From CAWCWN01 sp963799245 (GTDB taxonomy: Bacteria; Chloroflexota; Ktedonobacteria; Ktedonobacterales; Ktedonobacteraceae): a stretch of DNA of 64,000 bases. Both the position numbers and the translations under genes were made by a program. Within the stretch, counting starts at the first letter, position 1. Each line of letters opens with the position of its first letter. Of this stretch, positions 35,310 to 44,875 are shown piece by piece. The stretch is taken from contig CAWCWN010000003.1 of assembly GCA_963799245.1 (NCBI GenBank), forward strand, positions 806,001 to 870,000, in the 5' to 3' direction. Under the pieces are notes generated by a model. It was not told the origin of the DNA and did no database searches. It saw only the letters and a list, made by a program, of their open reading frames with translations.

Positions 35310-38300
35310 TTAGCCCGTAAAACCGATGACGTCGCTGCCGCCATGTTGAGTACCCGCAACCCCCGGGAGGGTCATGGTATAGTACATGGGACGCTCGGCC
35401 ACAATGACCGGGTGGGGGTTGGACTGGCTCGACAGAGCCTGCACCGTTATCGAGTTTGCTCCCTTTTGAATGGGATTCAAGATGTCATTGACGGTAAACG
35501 TTGCGCGGCTGTGGGCAACAAGCACCACCTGTTGCTGGAAGACGGTGCTGGGCGTAAAGATGGTGATAGCAACAGTCTCCGCGACGGCGGTGGGGTTCTG
35601 CAACGTCAGTAATTCATCGAAGTTACCGCCACTGCCGCCGGTGTAACCTTCGGCGAAGGCATACACGCTGTGCGAGGCCGGCCCCGCTTCACCAAGCGCG
35701 TCGGTAATCCCCGCGATATGGCTGGCTCCCTGGTGGAAGGCCAGCAGGCGGTCCGCCACAATGGGCTGGTCCGAGGTGATCTCGGCAGACGCCGCCGCCA
35801 GAGGTGAAAACTTGTTGACGTCAACGTACAGCTGCGAATAGGGAGCGACCGTTTCAGGCACCTGCTTGGTGACGCCGCCATTGTACTCCATAGTGATGGT
35901 GACATTGGCGCTGCTGCCCCCAAAGTTCGCCAGCACAAAGTATTGCTGGAAAGGCTGACTGCTACTACCTGTGTAGCCCTCAGCGAAGAGCCAGTCCTTA
36001 CCGGGCGTAGTCGCGCCGATCTCGCTGGCGGCCCCGCTAAAGCTGCCGCCGGCGTTAGCGATGTTGTCCTGGACATACAGCGGCCGCTCGGCCACGATGG
36101 GCTGGTCGGAGAGCACGCTGATCGCCACCTGCTGGTGGAGACCGACCCCCGTGTCATCGGGCCGCGCGGTCGCGCGCTGCAGGGGGATCAGGGTAAATTT
36201 CTCCGTCGGACAGGCCTTGCCCGTTCCACCACAGGCGCCGGTATAGTAGGTGACGGTAACAGTGGCCTTGGTCGTCGTGCTGGGATTGAGCATGGTGACG
36301 TAGGTCCAGTAGTGCTGCGCTCCGCTCTGGCGCGAATCTCCCTCAGAGAAGTAATAAGAAGTACTCGGCTTGGTAGAGCCGATGACATCGGTACCGCTCT
36401 GGATGGTGATGCTCCCGTTGACGTACTTGAAGTACATGGGCCGCTCAACCACAATGTTGGGGCTCCCCTGTGCAACCTGCACGATTGCGGAAAGGGTCAC
36501 GTGCGGCGCTGTAATCGCCACGCCCAGGTCGCCATTCGCGCTGATAGTTATGCGCGAGCTGGGATTGACGGTGTGGGTCACGACCCTGGAGGGCCCAGAT
36601 GGGAAGACATAGGTTATCGTAAAGGTCGAGGCCTGAGCTGGATCCGGGTTCTGAATTGTAAAGAGCTCTTCGAAGCCGTTACCAATATAGCCTTCGGCAA
36701 AGTACCAGGTCGGCGCCGCGGGCGCGAGGCGCTTGCCGCCCGGCGCATTCAGCGTGAGATTGACGATGTCGGCGGCCAGGCTGGCGGCGTTGTAGCTGCC
36801 CAGCCCGCTCGCCAGGTCATAGCCGGCCGTAGCGGGGTATTTGCCGCCCTGCAGGTTGTTAAAATCGTTGGTGCCGGAGGTAACGTCGTGGAAGTCGTTG
36901 GCGTAGCTCGTGGAGTTGCCGGCAAGCTGGTAGAGCAGGGGATTGACAAAGCCGATGTTGAACCCCCCTGCCTTCACCGACTCCTCGTTGGTCAGGGCCA
37001 TGAACGCCGCCCACATAGGCGCCGCCACCGACGTTCCACCAACTATCCACCACGTACCTCCAGTACAATTAGCGACCGCAATTGTGCAGTAGATGAGATA
37101 TCCTTCGTTCGGGTCGGCGCTCAGTGAGACGTCGGGAACTTCGCGCTGGCCATTGCTGTACTGGTTCTGCACGCCCGGCACATTAAACTGGCTCTGCCAG
37201 GAGGGCATGGCGAAGTCCAGGCTGAGGCCTCCGCTCGAGGCTCCTGTCGAATTGTTCCAGACGGTTTCACTGGAGCTGGAACCATTCCAATTAAGATTCG
37301 TACCACCCACAGCGGTGACATAGGGCTGCGCGCCGGGATCGCCTGGCTCCAGGGATGTCGAGGTGGCAACGCCCAGACAACCCGAAGAGCCGCTATCGCC
37401 GGAGGCAACAAAGATGCTCTGGCCCTGGACGGCCGCCATCTGGAAGTAGGCGTTTTCCTGATTGACCTCCTGCTGACCCACAAGGCTTTCACACGAACCC
37501 CAACTGCTGCTTACGACCGGGGGAGCATCCTGTATGATCTGTGCCCACTCTTTGTTATAGTCAGATGTATCGTTACCGGCTTCATAAATGTCAAGAGCGC
37601 CCAGCTTAGGCGCGGCGCTGAGGACCAGCTCGGCATCCAGCTCTACTTCAATGTCGCCCTGATTGTTGGGAACCGCCTGACCAGGAATGAGCTTGGTCTG
37701 GACAGATGTATGGCTGTGGCCATAACAGGATCCGTATGCGCTGAGGTCGCTGGCCTGGTAGGAAGCCAGTTCGAAAAGGGCGACCGTCTGCCCCTCGCCA
37801 TTGAGACCTTTATTGTAGAGGCCGTTCAGGTTGTAGGCCGCGGCGGTCTGATCGGGCGTGTAGTATCCCGTTCCATGGGTCAGACAGCTCACGCTGTTCG
37901 GATTTGCCTTCCCTGATGCCAGGGAGCGGGTGGTTATAGGCCCATGGCTCCAGTGGGCGATATTATTGAGCCCGCTGATGCTCTGAACCGCGCCCGCCAG
38001 GGAAGAAGGGAGGAGAGGATCGCCGGTATTCGCGTAGAATGCCTTCCCGTTGGGGCCGCTATAGTTGTTGATGGTTACATGAAAGACCTGTTCCACCTGG
38101 GCAACCGTGCCGGTGAAGGCGATGAGCAAACGGTGCGTGTAGGTATGCGTAATCGTAAATCCGGATAATTGCAGGTAAGCAAGCAAGGCATTGTACGTCG
38201 CCGCGCTGGGCGAGAAGGCCAGCCGCGCCTGGGCGGGAGTCAGGTAGCGATGAAAGTTGACCGATTTGCGATTTGAAATATCCCTGACATAGCTCTTTAG

Positions 38301-38573
38301 CTCGCTGGCATTGCGCAGGTTTAAGCCGATTGATAGAGAAAGTATTTGATTGGGGTCAGCTGGTCCAGTCACCTGACCGCGCGCGACGGCGGCGGGGACA
38401 CTGCCACTAAAAGGAACGGGCGGGTCAACCGAGGCGGCGTGCACTCCATTATACAAATATACCGAGAGGAGGCCCGCCACAAGGGCGAGGAAGAGCAATG
38501 GCACGGCGATAAAAGGGAAAATTGATTTGGGCCGGCGACCATTGCCCCCAGGAGAAAAAGGCTTGAATGGCAT
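35310..38573 (-). CDS. S53 (sedolisin/kumamolisin) peptidase with four C-terminal repeats
   Basis: The 1,087-residue secreted protein has a signal anchor (FIAVPLLFLALVAGLLSVYL), a pro-kumamolisin activation domain (about residues 60-205) and a serine-carboxyl peptidase core. The core shows IEVELDAELV (catalytic Glu and Asp), SGDSGSSGC and GGTSVAAPMWAA with the nucleophile Ser, and ends at GYDLASGLGSYNA (calcium site). From about residue 615 four repeats of about 115 residues follow, each beginning with (W/Y)-x-F-(A/S)-E-G and ending with I-V-x-(E/D)-R-P/L. They are probably beta-sandwich modules for binding or anchoring. Such peptidases work at acid pH outside the cell. Confidence 0.9.
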   Translation of the reverse strand: MPFKPFSPGGNGRRPKSIFPFIAVPLLFLALVAGLLSVYLYNGVHAASVDPPVPFSGSVPAAVARGQVTGPADPNQILSLSIGLNLRNASELKSYVRDISNRKSVNFHRYLTPAQARLAFSPSAATYNALLAYLQLSGFTITHTYTHRLLIAFTGTVAQVEQVFHVTINNYSGPNGKAFYANTGDPLLPSSLAGAVQSISGLNNIAHWSHGPITTRSLASGKANPNSVSCLTHGTGYYTPDQTAAAYNLNGLYNKGLNGEGQTVALFELASYQASDLSAYGSCYGHSHTSVQTKLIPGQAVPNNQGDIEVELDAELVLSAAPKLGALDIYEAGNDTSDYNKEWAQIIQDAPPVVSSSWGSCESLVGQQEVNQENAYFQMAAVQGQSIFVASGDSGSSGCLGVATSTSLEPGDPGAQPYVTAVGGTNLNWNGSSSSETVWNNSTGASSGGLSLDFAMPSWQSQFNVPGVQNQYSNGQREVPDVSLSADPNEGYLIYCTIAVANCTGGTWWIVGGTSVAAPMWAAFMALTNEESVKAGGFNIGFVNPLLYQLAGNSTSYANDFHDVTSGTNDFNNLQGGKYPATAGYDLASGLGSYNAASLAADIVNLTLNAPGGKRLAPAAPTWYFAEGYIGNGFEELFTIQNPDPAQASTFTITYVFPSGPSRVVTHTVNPSSRITISANGDLGVAITAPHVTLSAIVQVAQGSPNIVVERPMYFKYVNGSITIQSGTDVIGSTKPSTSYYFSEGDSRQSGAQHYWTYVTMLNPSTTTKATVTVTYYTGACGGTGKACPTEKFTLIPLQRATARPDDTGVGLHQQVAISVLSDQPIVAERPLYVQDNIANAGGSFSGAASEIGATTPGKDWLFAEGYTGSSSQPFQQYFVLANFGGSSANVTITMEYNGGVTKQVPETVAPYSQLYVDVNKFSPLAAASAEITSDQPIVADRLLAFHQGASHIAGITDALGEAGPASHSVYAFAEGYTGGSGGNFDELLTLQNPTAVAETVAITIFTPSTVFQQQVVLVAHSRATFTVNDILNPIQKGANSITVQALSSQSNPHPVIVAERPMYYTMTLPGVAGTQHGGSDVIGFTG

Positions 38574-38710
38574 GAAGATTAATACCTTCTTTCAGCGAAT
38601 ATGAGGGGCATATTTCTTAATAGCTTGATAAAGCTAGATGGCTGTATAAAGAATAACGCATACATATCGAGGAATATAATGTATGGCTGAGAAATAGGAG
38701 GAAAGTACCA

Positions 38711-38818
38711 ATGCTGGCAGCTTGTACGATTTCATGTCGTCTCTCTCCAGGCAAGCGGATCTACCACGAGAGGCTGGCGCTACGGGAAGACGGCGTAGCC
38801 GGAGACGAGGTAGCATAA
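38711..38818 (+). CDS. Possible small protein
   Basis: This 35-codon frame (MLAACTISCRLSPGKRIYHE and on) has an AGGAGG ribosome binding site at 38696-38701, nine bases before ATG. It lies alone on the plus strand between two minus-strand genes and ends at the edge of the secA terminator. I recognise no family and see no promoter of good quality. The strong ribosome binding site is the only support. Confidence 0.3.
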   Translation: MLAACTISCRLSPGKRIYHERLALREDGVAGDEVA

Positions 38819-38848
38819 AAAAACGACGGGCAAATGGTTGCCCGTCGT
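38816..38848 (-). terminator. Rho-independent terminator of secA
   Basis: ACGACGGGCAA and TTGCCCGTCGT form a perfect 11-bp stem with a 4-base loop (38823-38848). On the minus strand it is followed by seven T (38817-38823 read in reverse). It lies three bases past the secA stop codon. Confidence 0.88.
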
Positions 38849-38851
38849 CGT

Positions 38852-41800
38852 TTACGCCCCGTGACATTTCTTGTATTTCTTGCCACTGCCGCAAGGGCAG
38901 GGATCATTGCGGCCGACTCTTACGGCCGCCATAGTCTGGCCGCTGTGAGCGGCCTCGGGAGTACGGGTGGTATTGCCCGGGGCATTGCGCTGCCCGCCAG
39001 GTACGTTTCTACGCGCGCTCGCGGGCCTGGGGCGAGGAGCATCAGCGTTATCGTTTTTGGCCTGGCCGCTGACCCTGGCGAGCTCATCGGCATTGGTGCG
39101 CAGCTTGCGCGGCGCTTTGCGCTGCGGCTCCGGCTGTTGGACACGAATACTTATCTCACCATGCAGCAATTTGAGCAGCTCGTCAACGATGTAGTGCTGA
39201 ATGGCCGCCTTCAAATCCTCAAACATGCGGTACGCTTCATTTTTGAATTCGACAAGAGGGTCGCGCTGGCCGATCGAGCGGAAGTGGATACTGGCGCGCA
39301 TGACATCGAGGGAATCGATATGGTCCATCCACAGGCGATCGAGGACCTGCAAGGTAAACGAACGCTCGATATCGCGAATAGTAGGCACGTGCAGAGCGGG
39401 ATTCTCGGCCGCCAGGTCATCCAGTCTCTGGCCCTGGTTTTCATAATGAGTCAGCACCAGGTCAAGCAAGGAAGCGCGCAGCTCCTCGCGGCGCAGGGCA
39501 TGGTAGTTCTCCGGCAAGATGTCCTCGGGCACATGCACCCAGTTCTCCAGGATGGTCAGCACGCCCTCCAACTGCTCCTCTTCGCTGACCATGTTGCCGG
39601 GAATATAGGTATCGACAAGCTTGTTCACCTCCGCGCGTATCATACCCAGCACACGTTCGTGCATATCGGCGCGCTCAAGGACGGCGCGGCGGTCGGCGTA
39701 GATGACTTCACGCTGCCTGGCGATCACATCGTCATAATCCACCACGTTTTTACGGATATCGAAGTTGTAGCCTTCAACCTTGGTCTGGGCCTGTTCGATG
39801 AAACGCGAGACCATGCCGCTTTCAAGCGGCATGTCCTCTTCCATGCCAACCATCGCCATAACCTTGGCCACCCTGTCGGCAGCAAAGCGGCGCATGAGTT
39901 CGTCATCCAGAGCCAGGAAGAAGCGCGATTGACCGGGGTCCCCCTGGCGTCCGGCGCGTCCGCGCAGCTGGTTATCGATACGCCGCGACTCATGGCGTTC
40001 GGTGCCAATAATGTGCAGGCCTCCGAGGGATATGACGAGGTCGTGATCTTCCTGGCACTCACGTACCTTCCGCTGGAGGAGTTCGTCCCTCTCCTGGGCA
40101 GTCATATTCTCAATGTATTGCGCAATGGCCTCTTCTTTGTCGAGGCGATCATCTTCGTTGCGCGTGGGCATCTCGCGAATGTAGTCCACCTGTTCAGCAT
40201 GTTTGCGCAGGATATTGTCAAAGTAGCCCTCGGGGTTACCACCAAGCAGGATGTCGGTACCGCGACCGGCCATATTGGTGGCGATGGTGACGGCCCCGCT
40301 GCGGCCGGCCTGGGCCACGATCTGCGCCTCACGCTCATGATGTTTGGCATTGAGGACATTATGCGCGATGCCCTGGCGCTCAAGCTTCTCGGAGAGGTAC
40401 TCGGAGTTCTCCACCGAGGTCGTACCGACCAGTATCGGCACGCCACTGGTGTGCAGTTCCTTGATCTCCTCGACTACGGCATTGAACTTCGCCTCGGTGG
40501 TGCGATAGATCAGGTCAGGCATGTCCTGGCAAATCATCGGCTTGTTGGTGGGGATAACCATAACGTCTAGCTTATAGATTTTGTGTAGTTCCTCTGCCTC
40601 TGTCAGGGCGGTACCCGTCATACCTGCCAGTTTCTCGTACAGGCGGAAGAAATTCTGGTAGGTGATGGTGGCAAGCGTATGGTTTTCGCGCTGGACCTTG
40701 ACGCCCTCCTTGGCCTCGATAGCCTGGTGGAGGCCTTCGCTGTAGCGGCGCCCGGGCATCTGACGACCGGTGAACTCGTCCACGATGATGACCTCGCCAT
40801 CTCTGACGATGTAGTCCTTGTCGCGTTTAAAGATGATCTGCGCCTTGATGGCGTTCTCCATGTAGCGCGTCAGGTCCAGGTTGCCCTCGTCATAGATGTT
40901 CTTGACCCCGGCCAGTTGTTCCAGCTTATCGATACCCGCGTCGGTCAGAATAACGGTGCGGGTCTTCTCCTCGATCGTATAGTCAGTCTCTGGCTTGAGG
41001 CGCGGGGCCCAGCGCGCGAACTGGGCGTACATGTCGGTGGACTCGACGCCCTGGCCCGAGATAATGAGTGGGGTGCGTGCTTCGTCGATCAGGATGTTAT
41101 CGACTTCGTCGACGATTGCATAGTTCAGGTCACGCATGACGACCTGATCAAGCGCAACGACCATGTTGTCGCGCAGGTAGTCGAAACCGAACTCGCTGTT
41201 GGTGCCATAAGTAATATCGGCGTTATAGGCGGCACGGCGCTCAGGCGTCTGCGGCTCCACAGCATTGATGATAACGCCGACGGTAAGTCCGAGGAACGTG
41301 TAGATCTGTCCCATCCACTCGGCGTCACGGCGAGCCAGGTAGTCGTTCACGGTCACAACATGGACGCCACGCCCCGTGAGGGCGTTAAGGTACGAGGGCA
41401 GCGTAGCGACCAGCGTTTTACCCTCACCTGTTCTCATCTCCGCGATCTTACCCTGGTGCAGGACGATGCCACCGATCAGCTGGACATCATAGTGGCGCAT
41501 CTTAATCCTGCGCCAGCCGGCTTCGCGCACGACGGCGAAGGCCTCGGGCAGCAGGTCGTCAAGCGTCTCGCCCGCTCTGTAGCGTCTGGCCATCTCCGCT
41601 ATAAACTCATCCATCTGCTCGGCCCTCAGAGCCGTGATTTCGGCCTGCAGGAAGCGCAGAATTGCGCAGAGCAGCTCTTCCAGGCGCTCGTCTGCTCCCT
41701 CCTCTTTATCGACCGCGCCGCGCTGCGCCGCTTCAAAATGCATCCATGCGCCGCTAAAGGCCTCGCTCAGCTCATCGCCGTCGACATCATTGAGCGCGGG

Positions 41801-42310
41801 TTCAACCTCCCGTAGGAGCGCCAGCGTGGCCCGTTGCGGGTCTTCGGCTTCATCGGGCCAGCTCTGGCGCTTCTCCGCCAGATCCATGGCGGCGTTCACG
41901 CGCAGAGTATTGAGGGCCGGCGCTAAGAGCTCGTAGGCCGTTTCAAAGTATTCGGAAAGGGTGTCCTGCAGGTGATCTTTGAGGTAATGCTCGGGGTCGC
42001 GGCGCCGCTCGAGAGTCTTGCGGTACTCGCTGCTGGCAGCGCGCAGCTGCTCATCGCTGAATTTCTGCGCCTGGGGGTCTACCGCGTTGAACGCCTCGCG
42101 GAAAAGTTTGACCAGTTCGTCTTCGAGCACCAGGCCGCCTTTAAGATGCAAGGAAAGTCGTGAACGAAATTCGGCGGTTTTCGCGGTTAATTGCTCATCG
42201 CTCAGTTTTTTTATGCCTGCTTCAAGCGCATTTATTTTATCTACAAGTGGCTGGATGGCCTTTAAATCTCGCTTATTAGGATCGCCCATGATTTTCCCAA
42301 GTAATTGCAT
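38852..42310 (-). CDS. secA: Preprotein translocase ATPase SecA with long N-terminal insertion
   Basis: The protein has 1,152 residues, about 250-300 more than typical SecA. Walker A (MRTGEGKT) lies near residue 295 instead of about 105. An insertion of roughly 185 helical residues sits between the N-terminal segment and the DEAD motor, and it appears to contain a copy of the N-terminal motif (LSDEQLTAKTAEFRSRL at 36 versus FSDEQLRAASSEYRKTL at 84). Later SecA features are standard: VDEVDNILIDEARTPLIISG, GRQMPGRRYSEGLHQAIEAKEGV, NMAGRGTDI, GGLHIIGTERHESRRIDNQL and the C-terminal zinc motif CPCGSGKKYKKCHG for SecB or phospholipid contact. It drives protein export through SecYEG. Confidence 0.95.
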   Translation of the reverse strand: MQLLGKIMGDPNKRDLKAIQPLVDKINALEAGIKKLSDEQLTAKTAEFRSRLSLHLKGGLVLEDELVKLFREAFNAVDPQAQKFSDEQLRAASSEYRKTLERRRDPEHYLKDHLQDTLSEYFETAYELLAPALNTLRVNAAMDLAEKRQSWPDEAEDPQRATLALLREVEPALNDVDGDELSEAFSGAWMHFEAAQRGAVDKEEGADERLEELLCAILRFLQAEITALRAEQMDEFIAEMARRYRAGETLDDLLPEAFAVVREAGWRRIKMRHYDVQLIGGIVLHQGKIAEMRTGEGKTLVATLPSYLNALTGRGVHVVTVNDYLARRDAEWMGQIYTFLGLTVGVIINAVEPQTPERRAAYNADITYGTNSEFGFDYLRDNMVVALDQVVMRDLNYAIVDEVDNILIDEARTPLIISGQGVESTDMYAQFARWAPRLKPETDYTIEEKTRTVILTDAGIDKLEQLAGVKNIYDEGNLDLTRYMENAIKAQIIFKRDKDYIVRDGEVIIVDEFTGRQMPGRRYSEGLHQAIEAKEGVKVQRENHTLATITYQNFFRLYEKLAGMTGTALTEAEELHKIYKLDVMVIPTNKPMICQDMPDLIYRTTEAKFNAVVEEIKELHTSGVPILVGTTSVENSEYLSEKLERQGIAHNVLNAKHHEREAQIVAQAGRSGAVTIATNMAGRGTDILLGGNPEGYFDNILRKHAEQVDYIREMPTRNEDDRLDKEEAIAQYIENMTAQERDELLQRKVRECQEDHDLVISLGGLHIIGTERHESRRIDNQLRGRAGRQGDPGQSRFFLALDDELMRRFAADRVAKVMAMVGMEEDMPLESGMVSRFIEQAQTKVEGYNFDIRKNVVDYDDVIARQREVIYADRRAVLERADMHERVLGMIRAEVNKLVDTYIPGNMVSEEEQLEGVLTILENWVHVPEDILPENYHALRREELRASLLDLVLTHYENQGQRLDDLAAENPALHVPTIRDIERSFTLQVLDRLWMDHIDSLDVMRASIHFRSIGQRDPLVEFKNEAYRMFEDLKAAIQHYIVDELLKLLHGEISIRVQQPEPQRKAPRKLRTNADELARVSGQAKNDNADAPRPRPASARRNVPGGQRNAPGNTTRTPEAAHSGQTMAAVRVGRNDPCPCGSGKKYKKCHGA

Positions 42311-42588
42311 ACTGACGTGTTCTCCTAGAATTGGGTTAGTGCTGAATTGAAAAATTAAGAATAGTATACGTTCATTGCTCTTGTAAATACATCATCTTAT
42401 TATAGCATACGCTGCCGGACATGTGGAGTTACAATACCGGCGCGGCTGCAGTATTTATGGCTATTCCCCCTACCCACAGCTCGCCCCCACGCCGTCGGGT
42501 TTTCTACAGACAGCCCTGTAGGATAGCTCGCCGTACTGGATGATAAGCCTCTTCGCGGCTTTCTGCCAATCGTCGATAAGGAGCGAGC
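42311..42588. other. secA upstream region, no gene seen
   Basis: This region holds the secA leader with AGGAG about 12 bases before ATG and several TATA-like -10 candidates on the minus strand (TATACT near 42367, TATAAT near 42400), without a clear -35 box. A six-base inverted repeat (CTACAG/CTGTAG, 42512-42531) may end the small membrane-protein gene. Confidence 0.35.
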
Positions 42589-42720
42589 TTAGTGATATGC
42601 CGGCCAGCCCCGCCGATGTTCCCACTCTACACTATCATAGCCATCCCTGCTATCAACACCCCAGCGCCTGGCAGCTACATTCAGCAGCACAATCACCAGG
42701 ACAATCAACAGCGCGTCCAT
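42589..42720 (-). CDS. Small single-pass membrane protein
   Basis: The 43-residue protein has one N-terminal transmembrane helix (MDALLIVLVIVLLNVAA) followed by a short polar tail with RRWGVDSRDGYDSVEWEHRR. Tails of the form RWGVDSRDG-x-DS-x-EWERR occur in small membrane proteins of Actinobacteria and Chloroflexota of unknown role, as I recall them. GAGGAGG lies five bases before ATG. It is divergent from the CGNR regulator, and the 184 bases between them contain repeated AACTAACC motifs that could be shared control sites. Confidence 0.7.
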   Translation of the reverse strand: MDALLIVLVIVLLNVAARRWGVDSRDGYDSVEWEHRRGWPAYH

Positions 42721-42904
42721 AAGCGCCTCCTCTTTTGTTTGGGAATAAACTAACCACTTACAACGTTCTTACTGGTTATAGTATACCAGCGTATAACTAA
42801 CCTGTCAAGACATCTTTGATAGTTATAGACATGTGCGATGGATTGGTGCTAAACTAAGGAATATACGTGGCAGGGAGTATCTCTATACGAGGGAAGGAAG
42901 GAAG
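42721..42904. promoter_or_regulatory. Divergent promoter region with repeated motifs
   Basis: AACTAACC occurs twice (near 42747 and 42796), and an imperfect inverted repeat GTTATA...TATAAC spans about 42775-42798. These could be operator sites shared by the small membrane-protein gene and the CGNR regulator gene. No exact promoter could be fixed. Confidence 0.35.
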
Positions 42905-43531
42905 ATGGACATGACCGCAACTGAGAGAGCGAGGCCCGTTTTTGAGTTCACTGGCAAGCGCTTATGCCTGGACTTCGCCAATACTGTGCAGGACCGCGCC
43001 AGCAGCCCCCAGGAACTCCTCAACAGCTATAACGACCTGCTGATCTGGGCCTGCGAGGCACACATCTTGAGCGCGCGCAGCGCAAATCGACTGGGAGAGC
43101 GCGCAAAGCAGCAACCGGCGGCGGCGGCAGACGTGCTTGCACGGGCGCTGGATGTGCGTGAGGCCATCTTTCGCATTTTTGCCGACCAGAGCAGCGGGCG
43201 CGTAGCTGCCAACGACGATATATCTAGGCTGAATGGCGAACTTGCCAGAGCGCTGGGCCAACTCTGCCTCGTGCATGGACAGGAGGGTTTCACGTGGGAT
43301 TGGAGCGCTCAGGAGCAGGAGCTTGATAGCATGTTGTGGCCTGTGATTCGCTCGGCCGCGGAACTGATGACCTCCGCAGAGCTTTACGACGTGCGTATAT
43401 GCGCCGCCAATGATTGTTCCTGGCTGTTTTTGGATACCAGCAAGAATCACAGCCGCCGCTGGTGCGACATGAAGAGCTGCGGCAACCGCGCCAAGGCACG
43501 CAGGTACTATACTACGAAGAAACAGGCCTGA
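42905..43531 (+). CDS. CGNR zinc-finger regulator (ABATE domain)
   Basis: The 208-residue protein has the N-terminal ABATE domain (FEFTGKRLCLDFANTVQDR) and a C-terminal CGNR zinc finger with CAANDCSWLFLDTSKNHSRR then WCDMKSCGNRAKARRYY. Ligands are the two Cys of CAANDC and those of WCDMKSC. This family is thought to be stress-linked transcription regulators that bind DNA through the zinc finger. The ATG at 42905 follows a GGAAGGAAGGAAG run; the frame is open 24 codons upstream. It probably controls itself and the divergent small gene, which is inferred from arrangement. Confidence 0.88.
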   Translation: MDMTATERARPVFEFTGKRLCLDFANTVQDRASSPQELLNSYNDLLIWACEAHILSARSANRLGERAKQQPAAAADVLARALDVREAIFRIFADQSSGRVAANDDISRLNGELARALGQLCLVHGQEGFTWDWSAQEQELDSMLWPVIRSAAELMTSAELYDVRICAANDCSWLFLDTSKNHSRRWCDMKSCGNRAKARRYYTTKKQA

Positions 43532-43647
43532 TTACTCTCGCCCCACAGTTTTGCCCAGGCATCATTTTCCTCACACTCGTCCCTGGAGCCGAGGCACGCT
43601 CCTGACCGCTGGTTACGCTCCTCTCAAGGGGTCGCACACTCCTGGCG

Positions 43648-44859
43648 CTAGGTCAGCACTTCTGCCAGCTCGCGCAGGAACAGCTCCGCGTCGGTTACAA
43701 GTCCAGCAGCCTGAAAGCTGCCACGATCTGCGAGCTTGGTGACTACAGCCGGGTTGATGTCTACGACAACGGTACGCACGCTAGAGGGGAGCAGGTTGCC
43801 GGTGGCGATGGCGTGCAGCATGGAGGCGATCATAAGCGCCATTTCGACGCCCTGGACCTCCTGGCGCATGCGCCGCTGGGCCTCCTGCATGTCGTTGATG
43901 ACGCCGGGCATGGGGCCGTCATCGCGAATGGAACCAGCCAGGACCATAGGAATGTTGCGACTGAGAAGCTCGTACGTAATACCTTCTTTGAGCAGGCCTG
44001 CCTGCATGGCCTGCTCAAGGGAGCCGGCCGCGCGAATAGCGTTAATGGCGCGCAGATGATTGCGGTGACCGCCCTCAACCTGCTCGCCGCTGCGCAGATC
44101 GACGCCCAGCGAGGTGCCAAAGAGGGCGGCCTCGACATCGTGGGTAACGATGGCATTGCCGCCAAAGATGACCTGGACATAGCCGCGACGAATCAGGTCG
44201 GCGACGTAGCGGCCTGATCCGGTGTGGATGACGGCCGGACCAAGCACAAAGAGGATTTTGCCTTTGCGGGCACGCGTCTCCTCCATCTGGCGCGCGATTT
44301 CATGAATGGCCAGCACCTTGACCTTTTCAGAGGAGACGCTGCTCTGCATAAAAGCAAAGGCCTCGCGCTCGCGCGCGCGCTCGAAAGGCTGCACGCGAAT
44401 ACCATCATGACCGATGACGACCTGGTCATCCACCTGTACTTCGTGCATGGGCCTGCCATAAGCGCGGCTCGCGTCGCGATCGATGACGATAGCGACATCC
44501 ATCTCGATGCCTTCGACATCGACCCACTGGCCATTGAGACGCACCTGGGTGGGCAGGTTAGTGGTCGAGTAGAACGTCGCAGGGAGAACGCCCTTCTGCT
44601 CAACGCTCGCAGTTTGAGCGTCGCTGGGATGTATAAGGACGGCCCCGTACTGCTGCAATTCGGAGAGAATGAGCTCCAGGGTTGTATCGTCGGCTGCCTC
44701 CACCTTGAGACGGGCATAACTCGGGTCGGTTTTGCTGATACCAACACGCATCTCCTCGACGGTGAAGTTGCCTCCCCGGTCCATAATGATGTCCCAGCTG
44801 CGCGGCAGTGTCCAGGAGTCGATAATATGTCCCCGCATTTCAATTCGTTCGCTCGGCAT
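43648..44859 (-). CDS. TIGR00300 family protein (LOR/SDH-type, ornithine cyclodeaminase-like)
   Basis: The 403-residue protein matches the TIGR00300 group, which includes archaeal ornithine cyclodeaminase and the C-terminal part of cyanobacterial ArgZ/AgrE. The N-terminal domain (RGHIIDSWTLPRSWDIIMDRGG) is the conserved LOR/SDH region. The C-terminal part has a Rossmann-like segment (KILFVLGPAVIHTGSGRYVADLI, GGNAIVTHDVEAALFGTSLG). Members bind NAD and may turn ornithine into proline. It lies 16 bases after the Cas4-like gene with AAAGGA before ATG, so it is the last gene of a four-gene operon. A link to the nuclease is not obvious. Confidence 0.82.
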   Translation of the reverse strand: MPSERIEMRGHIIDSWTLPRSWDIIMDRGGNFTVEEMRVGISKTDPSYARLKVEAADDTTLELILSELQQYGAVLIHPSDAQTASVEQKGVLPATFYSTTNLPTQVRLNGQWVDVEGIEMDVAIVIDRDASRAYGRPMHEVQVDDQVVIGHDGIRVQPFERAREREAFAFMQSSVSSEKVKVLAIHEIARQMEETRARKGKILFVLGPAVIHTGSGRYVADLIRRGYVQVIFGGNAIVTHDVEAALFGTSLGVDLRSGEQVEGGHRNHLRAINAIRAAGSLEQAMQAGLLKEGITYELLSRNIPMVLAGSIRDDGPMPGVINDMQEAQRRMRQEVQGVEMALMIASMLHAIATGNLLPSSVRTVVVDINPAVVTKLADRGSFQAAGLVTDAELFLRELAEVLT

Positions 44860-44875
44860 ATGTTTTTCCTTTTAC

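Noticed and set aside
35943..37127. Plus-strand frame opposite the S53 peptidase
   Set aside because: It is the complement of the repeat region. No independent evidence supports it.
38834..40570. Long plus-strand frame opposite secA
   Set aside because: It is the mirror of the well-supported secA gene, with no ribosome binding site or recognisable domain.
42540..42722. 60-codon plus-strand frame
   Set aside because: It lies opposite the small membrane-protein gene, which has a much better ribosome binding site and a clear transmembrane helix.
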